Assembly (NCBI GenBank): GCA_000507305.1
Contig: DF240470.1
Coordinates: forward strand, 52,031 to 116,030
Source: Breviolum minutum Mf 1.05b.01
Lineage: Eukaryota > Sar > Dinophyceae > Suessiales > Symbiodiniaceae
Direction: 5' to 3'
Length of the DNA: 64,000 nt
In this document: one piece after another, positions 41,608 through 51,677 of the stretch
Layout: every line of letters begins with the position of its first letter
Position numbering within the stretch: position 1 is the first letter of the stretch
Notes under the pieces: generated by a model
Databases searched by the model: none
What the model was told of the DNA's origin: nothing
Seen by the model: the letters and a program-made list of their open reading frames with translations, nothing else
Program-made: the position numbers and the translations under genes

Positions 41608-42059
41608 CTGGCCGAGTGTCATTCTCCACCGTGCGGAAATTAGAAACTTGACCTAACGAAGCCAGTCCTTGTCCCAACGGGACCATGGAGCAGCAGCCCA
41701 CCGACTCAGAAAATTGAAGTCGCCTTCAAGAACACCCATGTAGCCAACAGTTGAGCCACCAACTGAAATTCGCATATTGCAAATTCATTCAAATTCACAA
41801 TATCAAACAAACAGATTGGAAAATTCAGCTGTCGCTTTGGCGTAAGGTGTACTAAGTGTACTACACAATATCTTGGTCACCTGTGCACACCCGGCACCTG
41901 GATCTTCAGCGAGCGATGGATATTCAGGTCCAGACTTGCCTGGTCAAAGCGAAGTGGAGACCCAAACCCTGAAGAGAGAAACAGAGAATGATCCAAACTT
42001 CAAGGAGAGATCCAAACTTGGACTTGATCATTCATATCATTCTCTGTTTCTGTACTTTC

Positions 42060-42180
42060 CAGTGTCAACAAAACCCGTCACCTCCTTGCCGAGCACGTGG
42101 ACCCCTCGCATCTTCTGGGACCAAAGCTTTCCGACCTTTGCAGAACTGGATGTAAAAAGGGTTGGGAAGCGGACTCTTAA
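42060..42180 (-). CDS. possible exon
   Basis: The frame SAKVGKLWSQKMRGVHVLGK then EVTGFVDTGKYRNRE. Another frame reads FCKGRKALVPEDARGPRARQ. Both are basic and plausible. Confidence 0.35.
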
Positions 42181-42291
42181 TGCGTCTTACCTTGGTGGAA
42201 GTACATTTTCTCTCAAACAACACAGGCAGCTTCACGACAAACCTGGCAGCGCCACAACGTTGCGGCAGTTGAACTGGAACTTCCCGGTGAC

Positions 42292-42503
42292 TTGAGGTCA
42301 GCGCCGGGGGCAGCTTTCGTCTCGGTGCGCGAAATTCGTCGTGACACCGCGGGAGACACAGGAGACGCAGTACCTCGGTGCCGTCTGACCGTGATGCATG
42401 AACGGATGTCGGGACAGAGATGTTTAGATGTGAAAAGGGCCTGTGTGGACAAACTCACAAAAGGAAGTCCAACATCACAACGGTCTCTCCAGAACGAAAT
42501 CAA
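42292..42503. CDS. GC-rich, coding-like on both strands
   Basis: Plus: APGAAFVSVREIRRDTAGDT then GDAVPRCRLTVMHERMSGQR. Minus: SCITVRRHRGTASPVSPAVS then RRISRTETKAAPGADLKSPG. Probably exonic; strand unresolved. The run of minus exons on both sides favours minus. Confidence 0.35.
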
Positions 42504-42727
42504 CGAAATATTGCTGTCACCAAGCTGCTGTGGTCTTTACTGCCTCTTCTGTGTGACAACAACCTCTGTCCTGCCAGGACTTTCCTCATGTAGCTAACAC
42601 AAGGTTCCGACTTAAGTGTCTTTTTAAAGTATGTTAGGCAAGTGTTCCTTTGCAGCTTGTAGTGAGTTTCGGATAATTTTGCAAAGAAAAACATGTTGCA
42701 TTAAGAAAACATTCCAAGTTTCTAAGT

Positions 42728-42830
42728 TTTCCGCTGCTTTTTTTTTCCCGCTCCTTCCGGGGAGACTGCCATGGACTTCCGTGGCGACTTTGTGGTACCC
42801 GAAGGCGTCTTGCTGAGCGACTTTGGTGCA
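42728..42830 (-). CDS. probable terminal exon, basic tail
   Basis: Acceptor TTGGTTCAG|G, then PAPKSLSKTPSGTTKSPRKS and MAVSPEGAGKKKQRKT to a TAG at about 42,728. Ser/Pro/Lys-rich with SP and TP sites, typical of a disordered C-terminus. A plus-strand frame (MDFRGDFVVPEGVLLSDFG) is the main rival. Confidence 0.5.
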
Positions 42831-43154
42831 GGGCCTGAACCAAGTTCCCCAAGATGTTGAGAAAAAATCTGTGAAAATCTATGAAAACATTTGCAAAAGT
42901 GGACAGTTTAACAGATTAAACAATTTTTTAAGTTCATATCTTGTGATGATTGAGTATTGGAAGGTCCTCAAATCTACTAGACCAAGTTTAACTTAAGGAA
43001 TCCAGAAAAACGAATCGCAGCAACCAATTTATATTTTCTGCATAGTATGTATCTGTATATTAATTTAAAGATAACGTACACATGTAGGTATATTATCTTT
43101 ATAATGTCGTGTATTACTCGTTCTTGGTTTATGTTGAGCTATGGCGATGATCCA

Positions 43155-43262
43155 AAGTCTAGTTTATGCCATGCTATGTTCTGGAAAAAAGCCCATGAGG
43201 TGCAACAGCAGCCTTCGTCTTTCCAAAGCCTTGGGAGAGAGGGCCGTGCAAACATGCAACTG
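43155..43262 (-). CDS. probable exon
   Basis: The frame LKQLHVCTALSPKALERRRL then LLHLMGFFPEHSM. Helical, basic. Edges not fixed. Downstream in reading direction of the exons that begin at 43,724. Confidence 0.4.
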
Positions 43263-43424
43263 CTTAAGTCAGTCAAATTCGAAAAAAACTTATGACCGTT
43301 TGATTTGAAGTTGAAATTTCGTGCCTTTCATGGTCGTTTGGCGCGTTTAGTACCAGTGCTTTGCCCAGAAGCTTTGCTGGAGCTGACAAACTTCGGAAAA
43401 GTCGCCAGCGCCACGTGTTGTGAC

Positions 43425-43482
43425 CGTAAAAGGTGCGAAGAACAAAGCCGTTCTGGCCGGATTTGGGGAAGTCTTGGAATGC
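43425..43482 (-). CDS. probable exon 2 of the gene starting at 43,724
   Basis: Acceptor GTTGCAG|G in phase 0, fitting the first exon, then AFQDFPKSGQNGFVLRTFY and one base to a GTCACA donor. The frame stays open past the donor, so the exon could be longer (to about 43,273). Confidence 0.5.
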
Positions 43483-43640
43483 CTGCAACTGGTTGGACTC
43501 TAAAATGTGGTGGTTACGCTGAAGTCTACCAACGAGATACGTTGCAAAATAAATGTGTTTGTAGGCCTTGCGACAGTGGATCTTTTCATTGTGAGACTGT
43601 TACATCTTGCACAACACTCACAACCCGCGCTGTAGCACAC

Positions 43641-43724
43641 CTCTCCGGCCAGTTGAATGTCCTGAATTGACTGGGTCACTTTCTGCGCTTGGGAAAGGTG
43701 GAAGTGCATATTGGCTGACCACAT
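43641..43724 (-). CDS. probable first exon with start codon
   Basis: 28 codons from ATG at 43,724: MWSANMHFHLSQAQKVTQSI then QDIQLAGE, donor GAGAG|GTGTGC. A second ATG follows five codons later. It starts 127 bp after the stop of the previous gene. The frame continues past the donor with a Cys cluster (CYSAGCECCARC) that may be intron. Confidence 0.5.
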
Positions 43725-43850
43725 ACTTTTGACATTTCATCTTGTCATCTCTTTTCAAATCTTTTCACATGCAATAAATTTGCCATGACATTCAAACATT
43801 CGGACATTCACCTTAAATTGTAAACATCGAGTGAAACAAAATATGAGATG

Positions 43851-43985
43851 TCACTGATGCAAATTCGCTGCGGAACCGCCCAATTGCTGCCAGGCGTCTG
43901 GCTGTTCCATGAGGACTTTACATCGTTCCCTCCGTTCTTTGTTCCGCTTGTGTTCAGCATCGCCAGGGCACCAGTCCTGGGTCAC
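43851..43985 (-). CDS. terminal exon with stop
   Basis: Acceptor GATGTCAG|G, then 44 codons and TGA: VTQDWCPGDAEHKRNKERRE, RCKVLMEQPDAWQQLGGSAA and NLHQ. Strongly charged. It joins the exon at 44,127-44,243 in phase 0. Together they give a clear C-terminus. Confidence 0.65.
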   Translation of the reverse strand: MTQDWCPGDAEHKRNKERRERCKVLMEQPDAWQQLGGSAANLHQ

Positions 43986-44126
43986 CTGACATCGACTTTG
44001 CAACGTTTTACATAGTCTGGGTTAACGGTTAACGTATGCTTGTCTATGACATGCTTATCTAATAGTCTTATCATGTGCTTACAGAATGTTGTAGGAATCC
44101 TGTATGTCAAGTGAAGTTTGTTCTAC

Positions 44127-44243
44127 CTTTTGACTAGTAGCTCGCGGAGTTTCAAGCTGACAGGTTGAAAGCAAGAAAACCTGGTGACCTCGCGTTCCAA
44201 AGCATCTTTCCGCTTGCTGCGCCGGCAAAAGCGTGGGACGAGC
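44127..44243 (-). CDS. well-bounded penultimate exon
   Basis: Acceptor TTTTTGTCGAG|G and donor AAAAG|GTAGAA enclose exactly 39 codons: ARPTLLPAQQAERCFGTRGH then QVFLLSTCQLETPRATSQK. Phase 0 at both ends and in step with the terminal exon. Function unknown. Confidence 0.65.
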
Positions 44244-44337
44244 CTCGACAAAAACAACTTGACAATACAAAAACGAATCGCGTCGAATATGTATATCGTA
44301 TATCTGGTGTACATGCACGCTGTAGAGATAATACAAG

Positions 44338-44705
44338 ACAGTTTATAATATAATATGAATGAATATGATATAATATATGATGTAATATATGATACAGTAT
44401 GATATCATATAGTATAATACAATATAAAATATACCATACCATAGTATGATAGAATATGATAGAACATAATATGATGGACTAAACTAGAATGGAATAGAAT
44501 GTAAAATAGAATAGAATGTAATATGTAGAATATGATAGAATAGGATAGCATAGACTAGAATATAACATAGTACCATAGAATACAATACAATGTAATGCAA
44601 TATGACATAATATAATACAATACAATACAAAATAATCAATACAACATCACATAATACAATCTGAAAATAATATAGTCTAGCATAATAATACATAATAAAT
44701 AGATA
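44338..44705. repeat. AT-rich tract of TATAG/AATAG-type words
   Basis: About 370 bp of degenerate five-base words (AATAG, AATAT, ATAGA) on the plus strand. Minus frames through it (YYVILHYIVLYSMV) are products of the repeat. Confidence 0.8.
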
Positions 44706-44754
44706 TATGAAACATGCTGCGAATTCTTGCCGTCAATATTGTCAGTTTGCATTG

Positions 44755-44895
44755 ATGTGGCTGCGATCTCTTTACCTTCAGGCACTTGTCACTTTTGTCA
44801 CTTTTGTCACTCATTGGACTCGTTGGACCTTGGGTGTTTTTGGAAGTCACATCCACGGTCAGCTGTCTATCAACTTCGTACCTCTGGAGGACCAT
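44755..44895 (-). CDS. possible first exon
   Basis: ATG at 44,895, then MVLQRYEVDRQLTVDVTSKN and TQGPTSPMSDKSDKSDKCLK. A Lys/Ser/Asp repeat comes from the GTCACTTTTGTCACTTTT-type triplication at 44,785-44,815. Polar, possibly a disordered N-terminus. Confidence 0.4.
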
Positions 44896-44964
44896 TGCCA
44901 GTCGAATTGGATTACTTTTTTCTACCTCGAGCAGGTTTCACAGGTTTCAGAGGGTGCAGTAGGG

Positions 44965-45150
44965 TGCACTTGAAAGCACTTGAAAACAGCGCTTCCCGTC
45001 CCATCGAAGCATCAATGCTAATGTCACACTGCATAGCACGCAAAGCACAGGCCTTTGGTACGGTGAACTCCCCTTTGGACTTGACGAACTTTTTCAGACC
45101 TCTGGCGACCTGCGACATCTGCGACCAATGCATATCAAAAGTCTTCGATG
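44965..45150 (-). CDS. probable exon
   Basis: The frame DMHWSQMSQVARGLKKFVKS, KGEFTVPKACALRAMQCDIS and IDASMGREALFSSAFK. Helical and charged, similar in style to the exons at 45.3-47.5 kb. Edges not fixed. Confidence 0.5.
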
Positions 45151-45174
45151 TTTTTAGTGATATTTTCGAGATAT

Positions 45175-45245
45175 AATTATTCATATAATATAAATATAAT
45201 AATAAGTATATATATATATATTCATATATTCATATAATTTCATGA
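45175..45245. repeat. AT-rich microsatellite
   Basis: TATATATATATATTCATATATTCATA-type simple sequence between two exon candidates. Confidence 0.7.
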
Positions 45246-45283
45246 TATTTTTGCCATCTCCTGACCGTTGAGAGGCTTTTCAC

Positions 45284-45410
45284 CTGACCGTCAGAGGCCT
45301 CTGGTTGACCGAATTCGCAGAGCCATTGCCGCAGCTCGTCCAGTTTCGTCATTTCATCCTGGCACATCTCCTGGGCGAAGCATGACGAAAGTGAAACTTC
45401 CATGTCCAAC
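45284..45410 (-). CDS. probable exon
   Basis: Reads MEVSLSSCFAQEMCQDEMTK then LDELRQWLCEFGQPEASDGQ to a CAG|GTGAAA donor. Helical and acidic. Acceptor not fixed. Confidence 0.55.
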
Positions 45411-45684
45411 GTCCACTCCAAGCCTCCACTTCAACAGCTCGTTGAGACAACTGAGCAATTTCTTCGTTCTTTCCTCGGTGGAGTATCTGATGGTTTCAGA
45501 ACTCGTGTAGGAGTCCATTGAACTTAGAATCTTGGAAACTCCTCGTCACTTTCAAGATACATCAAAAGAATTCAAACTATCCACACGAATCTGTCAAACC
45601 AGATTTTAAACAACTTATTTCTCATGAAAACCGTTTTCTCGCGGAAAAATGTCCTCACTTTGAAGAAAAAGTGTGCAGCCAAAG

Positions 45685-45800
45685 TGATGTCAAGAGGCGC
45701 ATCAGTTCGTTCACCATGTTTCCTGACCAAGATGTGGCAGTCATGGCCGCGAGCATGTCCTCTGTGAGCCTGCAAGGTCCAGCGCCGTGATGATTTTTGT
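45685..45800 (-). CDS. probable exon (frame unresolved)
   Basis: After CTTGCAG|G, one frame reads LTEDMLAAMTATSWSGNMVN then ELMRLLTSLWLHTF. Another reads LQAHRGHARGHDCHILVRKH. A GTGAGG donor follows both. The first looks more natural. Confidence 0.45.
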
Positions 45801-46217
45801 GACAATTTCAAACGACCAAACGGCCCATCCTCAGTCGATCTTGCGCATCTTTGTAGAGGTCCTTGCCACAAGTGACACGTTTTATGTATGGTTTGGAGGA
45901 ACGAGCCGGCACGAGTCACAGCTTCACGGCACGCGTTGTGGCCTGGGCGTCTTTTCGCTCATTCTTGGCCTAGGGCGAAATCGGCGCGGTCGCGGTCACG
46001 GCGAAAAATCGGCGAGGTTCGAGTTCAAGTCTGTCGGAAGCCTATTGTAGAAGTCTTTCTGCGTCTCCGTGCCGAAGTGTATGTGTGGACACCATAAAGT
46101 CATAAAGTGTCTGAGTGTAACAGCTTTAACAAAGTTGCGCAGTTCAGAAATTCAATCGAAAGGTTTCGTGACGAAAAACATAACATTTGATGGTTCACAG
46201 TTTCAAAGGTCATCCAC

Positions 46218-46280
46218 CGCTCTCGTCGTTCGGGCCTTTTCAGCCTTCCTCAGTGCTTCCTGTTCCATTTTCCATGCCAC
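46218..46280 (-). CDS. well-bounded short exon, phase 0 at both ends
   Basis: Acceptor TTTGAAG|G and donor GCG|GTGGAT enclose exactly 21 codons, VAWKMEQEALRKAEKARTTR plus A. Coiled-coil-like. A short segment near 45,930-45,965 (NERKDAQATTRA before GTGAAG) ends with the same TTRA/donor arrangement. Confidence 0.55.
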
Positions 46281-46665
46281 CTTCAAAGCGTGAACCGAAG
46301 TTCTTTGCTCAAAGTTTGGATTAAAGAAAACACACTGCCAAAGGCAAGATTTATGTGATGAGAACAAATGCATTTCTTGTCATATTAGTCTGTATATGTC
46401 CGTATGCTAGCGACCTCTTCCATCAACACCTGCCGAAGGTCTTGGTGGAAGCCTTCGATCCTCAGTTCTGTCGGTTTCAAAGATATCCCCGAATATTCCT
46501 AGATGTTTCTGATGTTTTTTGAATGCTGTTTTTTCCCTCCGATAATGCCTCGTCAATTTCGCTGTTTGAACGTCATGTCAAACGAATCGGCCATATCATG
46601 TTTCAGATATTTGTTTAATATCTTCACATATCTTCATATCGTTCATATCTTGAAAAAGTTCAAAC

Positions 46666-46758
46666 GAACAAGTTAAAGTGGTCAAGTTTCTGCTGCAAAT
46701 AGCCTTCCTGTAGCCGCTGCGCCGACTTGAACCGGGTGATCACTGTCTCCCGCTCATC
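46666..46758 (-). CDS. well-bounded coiled-coil-like exon
   Basis: Acceptor ATCTCCAG|G and donor TTGTTC|GTTTGA enclose exactly 31 codons: DERETVITRFKSAQRLQEGY then LQQKLDHFNLF. Heptad-like and highly charged. Confidence 0.65.
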
Positions 46759-46859
46759 CTGGAGATATCGGCATACAGCTTTTTTTCTCCCAAGTCTCCC
46801 AAATCTGAATACTTTCGCTCCAAAAGTATCCTGCAACTGAACAAAAGTGTGTACAGTTT

Positions 46860-46923
46860 TTGTACAGTTTTGCCTCCAAATCTTGCTTGAATGCTTGATA
46901 TTCGTTCTTGTGGCGATCACTGC
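46860..46923 (-). CDS. probable exon
   Basis: Acceptor GCCAGAG|G in phase 2, matching the one base left by the exon at 47,034-47,085. Reads SDRHKNEYQAFKQDLEAKLY. Helical. The donor is not fixed; possible GTACA sites do not match the next exon's phase. Confidence 0.55.
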
Positions 46924-47033
46924 CTCTGGCACAGGATAGGGGGATTCTGAAGGATTGCTTGACTTTCAAAGTGGTCACCATTTCTGAAGGATTGATCACC
47001 GTCCAAATTCGGAAGTCGTCGTAGTCGTCTTAC

Positions 47034-47085
47034 ATGTCTTGCCTTGCTTCATTCTGCGCAACTTTTCCTTCACCTCTCGCAACTC
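47034..47085 (-). CDS. well-bounded exon with consensus donor
   Basis: Acceptor ACCAG|G and donor ACAT|GTAAGA. 17 codons plus one base: ELREVKEKLRRMKQGKT. Coiled-coil-like. The phase fits the exon at 46,860-46,923, and the intron between them is 110 bp. Confidence 0.65.
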
Positions 47086-47211
47086 CTGGTTGACGTACAG
47101 TGCGGATGGTGCAATGCGGCAGCCAATGCCTTTTGTCCACCCACTCAGGCTGAGTTCCAATCAGTCCAAAACAACTATAGTTGCTTCAATCCTCACATTA
47201 CATGCATTTTC

Positions 47212-47325
47212 AACATGTTCTTGTCTCCGCTGTCCTCTTGCTTCTCCTCAAGAGTTCTCTGCTGCTGGACGGTCTTGATTTCCTCTACGCTGAGAGAGCT
47301 TGAGCTGCTTGGATCGAAGATTCTC
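47212..47325 (-). CDS. probable exon
   Basis: The frame IFDPSSSSSLSVEEIKTVQQ then QRTLEEKQEDSGDKNM to a GTTGAA donor. Polar, helical, Gln/Glu-rich. Confidence 0.5.
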
Positions 47326-47389
47326 GAATTCCAAAAATGAAAAAAACGTGGAGAAAAGGAGAAAATTCGGAGAAAACACGAGTTTTTCA

Positions 47390-47475
47390 AACAAGTGACG
47401 GTTTGCTCCGCCATCTTCTCCAGCTCTGTGGTCTCGTGCAAGATACGCTCCATGCGTTGACCCGCTGTCTGATCC
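47390..47475 (-). CDS. probable exon
   Basis: The frame AGQRMERILHETTELEKMAE then QTVTCLKN. Coiled-coil-like start of the run of helical exons. Edges approximate. Confidence 0.45.
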
Positions 47476-47539
47476 AAATGCGGGGTGGACTGTTTGATTC
47501 GGAGTGTTGGAACAAGCTATCATCAGGATCTATGTAAGC

Positions 47540-48680
47540 GTTAGGTTTCACACGAAATATGGGCAAATGATCTTCTGCAAATTTGACATCTCAGTTGGCG
47601 CCTGAAAGTCTTGTTCCAGCTTGGCAGACGTATTCTGCTTGATTTTGGCCATGTTCTGGCGGTCCAAAAATTTCAGCTCATGAAGCTATGAAGCCAAGTA
47701 CTTTGGGTTTTGGAAACATCTACCCATGACCACTTGGACCTAGGGTTTGTTGAGAAGCGCAGCTGTGTCAAGCTAGCAAGCTGTCCTCAAAGAAGTCTTC
47801 AACGTTTTCTTTTCTCCTGAAAACCAAAGATCCGAAGGAAAGCTGAGCTGAACAAATGTATATTCATACATATTCTTAGATATTCTTAGTACTATAGTGC
47901 CAAGAGAGCAACAAAATGAAAAAGTTATGTAGCCGAGTCTACACTGCAAAAACATTTTCAAGGCCAACTACAGTGCTTAGATCTTAGGATACTGTGTGCT
48001 GGCCTTGGCATATCTGCAGACCACTGGATTTGTTCCTGAGCAACAAAGTTCTAGGCAACGTCCTGCAACATTGATATGCTGATCATCCAGAAACTGTACA
48101 AATACCCGGATGCCCCTCAGGTTACATTCACATCTACTAGTTCGATCTTATGGCCAAATGGAAGCTTTACTGCATTCAGGATTCCGAAGGAAACAAAATA
48201 TGAGATGGTTCAACTGATTTCATGTTCGCTGTGTCAATTGCCTCTCATCGGCCAGCTTCAGCATTGAAATCATCTATCATCCTATATGATCATACAGAAT
48301 CATACATCCATGTTCTTGACAAGATTCTGTTTCAGCCATTTGTGCCTCATTCAACAGCCTGCAAGACAGCCAAGACAGCCAGTGGTGAAGGTGGTGGGTC
48401 GTCTCCAGGTTTTAGGTATACATGTCTACATTTCTAGAGGTGAACAAGTCAACATCTTACTTTGGTTGTTCATGACAGACCTCACCTGCTGGAATCTTCC
48501 ACTGTTCTCTTGACAGCTTGGAGGTTGTTCTCCTGAGACAGGAATTCTGTCACTTCACAAGTTCTTCATACCAATTTTTTTTTCACCAAGTCCGCTGTAT
48601 CCGATGTATCTGTCTCTGACACCAAGAGGCTGCATCACGAAGAGAGCGGAGAATCAGCTCCTAACACGGTTCCATGATGT
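47540..48680. other. no gene recognised
   Basis: No exon with readable edges on either strand. Short open frames only. Confidence 0.3.
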
Positions 48681-48681
48681 T

Positions 48682-48924
48682 CTATGGCTGAGTTGTGGCG
48701 AGTGGAAACCCAGGACATGCAACAGTGATTCTGGATGAGCAAAGATGCATAACGTGCAATGGACATGTTTCACTGTCCTGTTCAGATCGAAGACCCTCTG
48801 GAGAGTCTTTTGAGTTTGCAATCATTGTACAAATCCTCTGGTAAGCACTGCTCTTGGCATAGCCTCGGCGAGATCTTAGCCCAGCAATTCTGTTCTCCAA
48901 ACCTTTCTTACCAATGAAAGCCAT
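48682..48924 (-). CDS. probable exon with stop
   Basis: The frame GKKGLENRIAGLRSRRGYAK then SSAYQRICTMIANSKDSPEG and LRSEQDSETCPLHVMHLCSS, stop at 48,682. A GTAAGA lies near its beginning, so the true start is downstream of that site or the site is unused. Soluble and basic. Confidence 0.45.
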   Translation of the reverse strand: MAFIGKKGLENRIAGLRSRRGYAKSSAYQRICTMIANSKDSPEGLRSEQDSETCPLHVMHLCSSRITVACPGFPLATTQP

Positions 48925-48971
48925 ATGAAAAAAGATTCAAAAAACCTGGAAAAGTCTGTAGACAAGTCAAG

Positions 48972-49236
48972 TCATTGAGTCATTGCGTTTGAGTTGTTGC
49001 CGATGTTGCTAAGGTCTCTGGTGTCAAGGAAGGGGCTGTCGAATCGCATCAATTCGGTCTGAGTTGATGCAAGGCCTTCCTGCATGTCCTCGCCATGGTG
49101 GAGGCTCGGATGTCGAACATCTGATTGATCCGATCGCTTGATTACAAGAGGCTTTGAGACTCCAAGCTGCTCCTGGATAAAGGTCTCGTATTGATCTTGG
49201 CACCTAGAAGTGTAACATCTTACAACTTCATCGAAT
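48972..49236 (-). CDS. probable long exon
   Basis: Acceptor TTGGCTTCTAG|, then FDEVVRCYTSRCQDQYETFI, QEQLGVSKPLVIKRSDQSDV, HHGEDMQEGLASTQTELMRF and DTRDLSNIGNNSNAMTQ to a stop at 48,972. Strong, even coding composition over 88 codons. Function unknown. Confidence 0.6.
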
Positions 49237-49278
49237 CTAGAAGCCAAAACTGTAACTTGTGTAGCGTCATGTCATGAA

Positions 49279-50240
49279 ATGTGTGAGAGCTATTCTCTCA
49301 ACTGCAACTTCTGGTCTCCGTCTGAGGCGACGACATGGCATTCTGCGCTAATTCGTTCCTTGGCAAATTTACTGCGACGCGTTCAGAGTTCGGAGTTCGG
49401 AGTTCGGACGCCTTCCATGTCCATCATGATGGCCATGGCTATTTCGGCATATGTCGGCTACGTCCGGCCAAGTCGCTTTTCTCGGAGTCCCAATTTCGAC
49501 GTGATCACCTGTGAAACCGGACAGGTGATAAATAATCCAGAATCTCATTCAAAAAATTGGAGGCAGGGCACTAGAGTCTTAGACAGCGTAAAACATGTTA
49601 AAACTATATCGAGAAACCAATGAAGTTAGGGAATGTCATTTCTTCATGTCGATGACCATGATTGATGATGATGTTTTGCACTGCAAGATGACCATGGCTT
49701 TCATGGCTTTCGCTTTCTCCAAACATGCACCTGCCTTGATAGCCAACTCAACTTGCCACCAACTGTGGTTCATAGCCTTGGAACAAAAGGCTAACGAAAG
49801 CATGACGGGAGAGCAAAGACTTGGGAAAAAAAGGAACATTTATTGAAAAACTCGTTGTAAAACTCCAGGGTTTTCGAGACAAAAAAACTTCATGCAAAAG
49901 CTTTGTTGCTCTGTAAGATCTAAAGGAGTCCCTTAAAAAAAAACAGATCTTACAGATCCGCTGAAGCTGGAGTAAGGTCACACCCTGAGGCCATGGCCAA
50001 AGCTCGAGCCAAATACATCAATGGTGCCACTGCATCCACATGAAGCCTCGGGTGCGAAAGGTCAGTGAAACACAAGAAAAAGGATCAATAAAAGATATGT
50101 GAAATATATATGATAAATGATGTATATATATATACATGATCTATATATGTATAATAAGTATAAGATATAAAAGTACATCACTCATCACTGAAGGTGCCGA
50201 CAAACTGGCTAAACTTGGACGAGAGTCACTCGCGTCTCCC
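49279..50240. other. mostly non-coding; simple repeats
   Basis: Contains a GGAGTTC triplication near 49,386-49,405 and an AT-rich tract at 50,095-50,175. A minus frame near 49,430-49,510 (VITSKLGLREKRLGRT) is a weak exon candidate. Confidence 0.35.
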
Positions 50241-50377
50241 GCCATATCCTCTCAGTGAGTTCTTCCTGTCGAGCAAAACGTACGGAGAAATGTCATTTCC
50301 AAATACTTGGTAGAGTCTGTATATCGTACGGTATCACGGTATCACGGTACCACACTGTACGGTATGTCATATTGATT

Positions 50378-50575
50378 TCATGGTGGTTTGTAGTTCTGCA
50401 CTCCCATGCTCTCCTGAAAAACAAGCCCTGCACTTCGACAGTCCTGCACTCTCTCGGAGACCAGGGCGCCCGGGACAATGCCCTTCACCAAGTTTGCAGC
50501 CTCGGTGAACTTGATGGATCCATCAAGAACATTCGACACCCATTCAATGAAGTGCTTCCCCGAAAAAGTGGGCAA
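50378..50575 (-). CDS. probable exon
   Basis: The frame TFSGKHFIEWVSNVLDGSIK, FTEAANLVKGIVPGALVSER and VQDCRSAGLVFQESMGVQNY. Even composition. Edges not fixed. Function unknown. Confidence 0.5.
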   Translation of the reverse strand: MPTFSGKHFIEWVSNVLDGSIKFTEAANLVKGIVPGALVSERVQDCRSAGLVFQESMGVQNYKPP

Positions 50576-50576
50576 A

Positions 50577-50740
50577 TCATGGCAAATCCTGCCCTAAAAA
50601 AAGCCGCACCCCATTTTCCATGGCAGTTGCCGTCTGCCTCCGAGCAAGAAATGGTGATCGGCACGAAGCGTCACGAACGTTGAGCGTCTCCAACACCGCG
50701 GCTTCGACGCGGGTGAAAGCTAAATGAGTGAAACCTGAAT
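50577..50740 (-). CDS. probable exon
   Basis: The frame LAFTRVEAAVLETLNVRDAS then CRSPFLARRQTATAMENGVR and LFLGQDLP to a stop at 50,577. Helical first half. It directly precedes the exon at 50,378-50,575. Confidence 0.5.
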
Positions 50741-51112
50741 GCACCGATGAGATTGACTGCCCGGTTGCAAACAAGGCAACGTATTGCAAACATGAGATTT
50801 AAAGTGGAGGTGATCTGTCACAGATCAAACCTCGAGGATTACACAATCGCGTATCCTCAACCAAGGGGAGTGCAGCCACCTTGGCCTGAAAAGCTACCCC
50901 TTGGCCTGACTTGCTGGGTCTCTGGCCACAGGCAAACCTCCTATGAGAGGATGCTTTATCCTTTAAACACGAAGTCACACATCAAAAAACCTTGTCTTGG
51001 AAGATCACTTGCATCTCAACAAGGTATTCTAAAGGTGTCAAACTCTCTGAGGTGTACCGCAGTACCATATTCTATAAGACAATAAGAGTATGATTTCAAA
51101 TGCCCTAAGGGC

Positions 51113-51235
51113 TCAGAACATAACCATCTTGGCACAGTGGTCCCTGTAATGCAGATACCTCACAGCTTCCAGCAAATCGCATCTCGAAAGTTCTGCTTCG
51201 ACATGCTTCAAGATTGATGTGCCCAAGTCCAATTG
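51113..51235 (-). CDS. probable exon
   Basis: The frame QLDLGTSILKHVEAELSRCD, LLEAVRYLHYRDHCAKMVMF to a TGA at 51,113. A GTATCT donor may end it after EAVR. Helical, good coding look. Confidence 0.5.
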   Translation of the reverse strand, partial: QLDLGTSILKHVEAELSRCDLLEAVRYLHYRDHCAKMVMF

Positions 51236-51439
51236 TTTACATTTGTTTACTTATGTTGATTAGTGCGACAAGATACCACGGTGTCAATCTTCTGTGCTGC
51301 CGCTTTGGCCGATTTCTTGACCAAGATCTGCAAATGCCTCCATGAGCAAAGGTGGTATTGAAGACATGCTAAGACACTTTGATGCTTTGCAACAGAAAAG
51401 CCGTCAATCCGTCAAGTCCATGAAATTCCAAACGCAGCT

Positions 51440-51574
51440 TCAAACTAGTTCAACGACTGGCGGCTTGTCTGCATTGAGCAAGAGAGCAATGTTTCCATTC
51501 TCGGTCAAGTAGACACCTACGACGCCAGTGGTAAGGATGCGTAAGCTATGTACAGTCACAGCATGCCGTCGAAG
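51440..51574 (-). CDS. probable exon
   Basis: The frame LRRHAVTVHSLRILTTGVVG, VYLTENGNIALLLNADKPPV and VELV to a TGA at 51,440. Beta-rich. The acceptor is a GTAG just upstream. No family recognised. Confidence 0.5.
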   Translation of the reverse strand, partial: LRRHAVTVHSLRILTTGVVGVYLTENGNIALLLNADKPPVVELV

Positions 51575-51677
51575 CTACTGAACCTTGCTACACTGTTACA
51601 CCCATAAGCCCCAAGCCCTTGCAATCTCAGCATCACGTCAGTTTTACTCTTAAGTTCTTGTACGCTCTTGTTTAATT

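Noticed and set aside
43851-43985. RCQV...C...HKRNKERRERCK as an SBP-type zinc domain.
   Set aside because: The Cys/His spacing does not follow the SBP pattern; only the first four residues agree.
44338-44705. Minus ORFs rich in Tyr, Leu and Ile that look like a membrane protein.
   Set aside because: Product of the five-base AT repeat.
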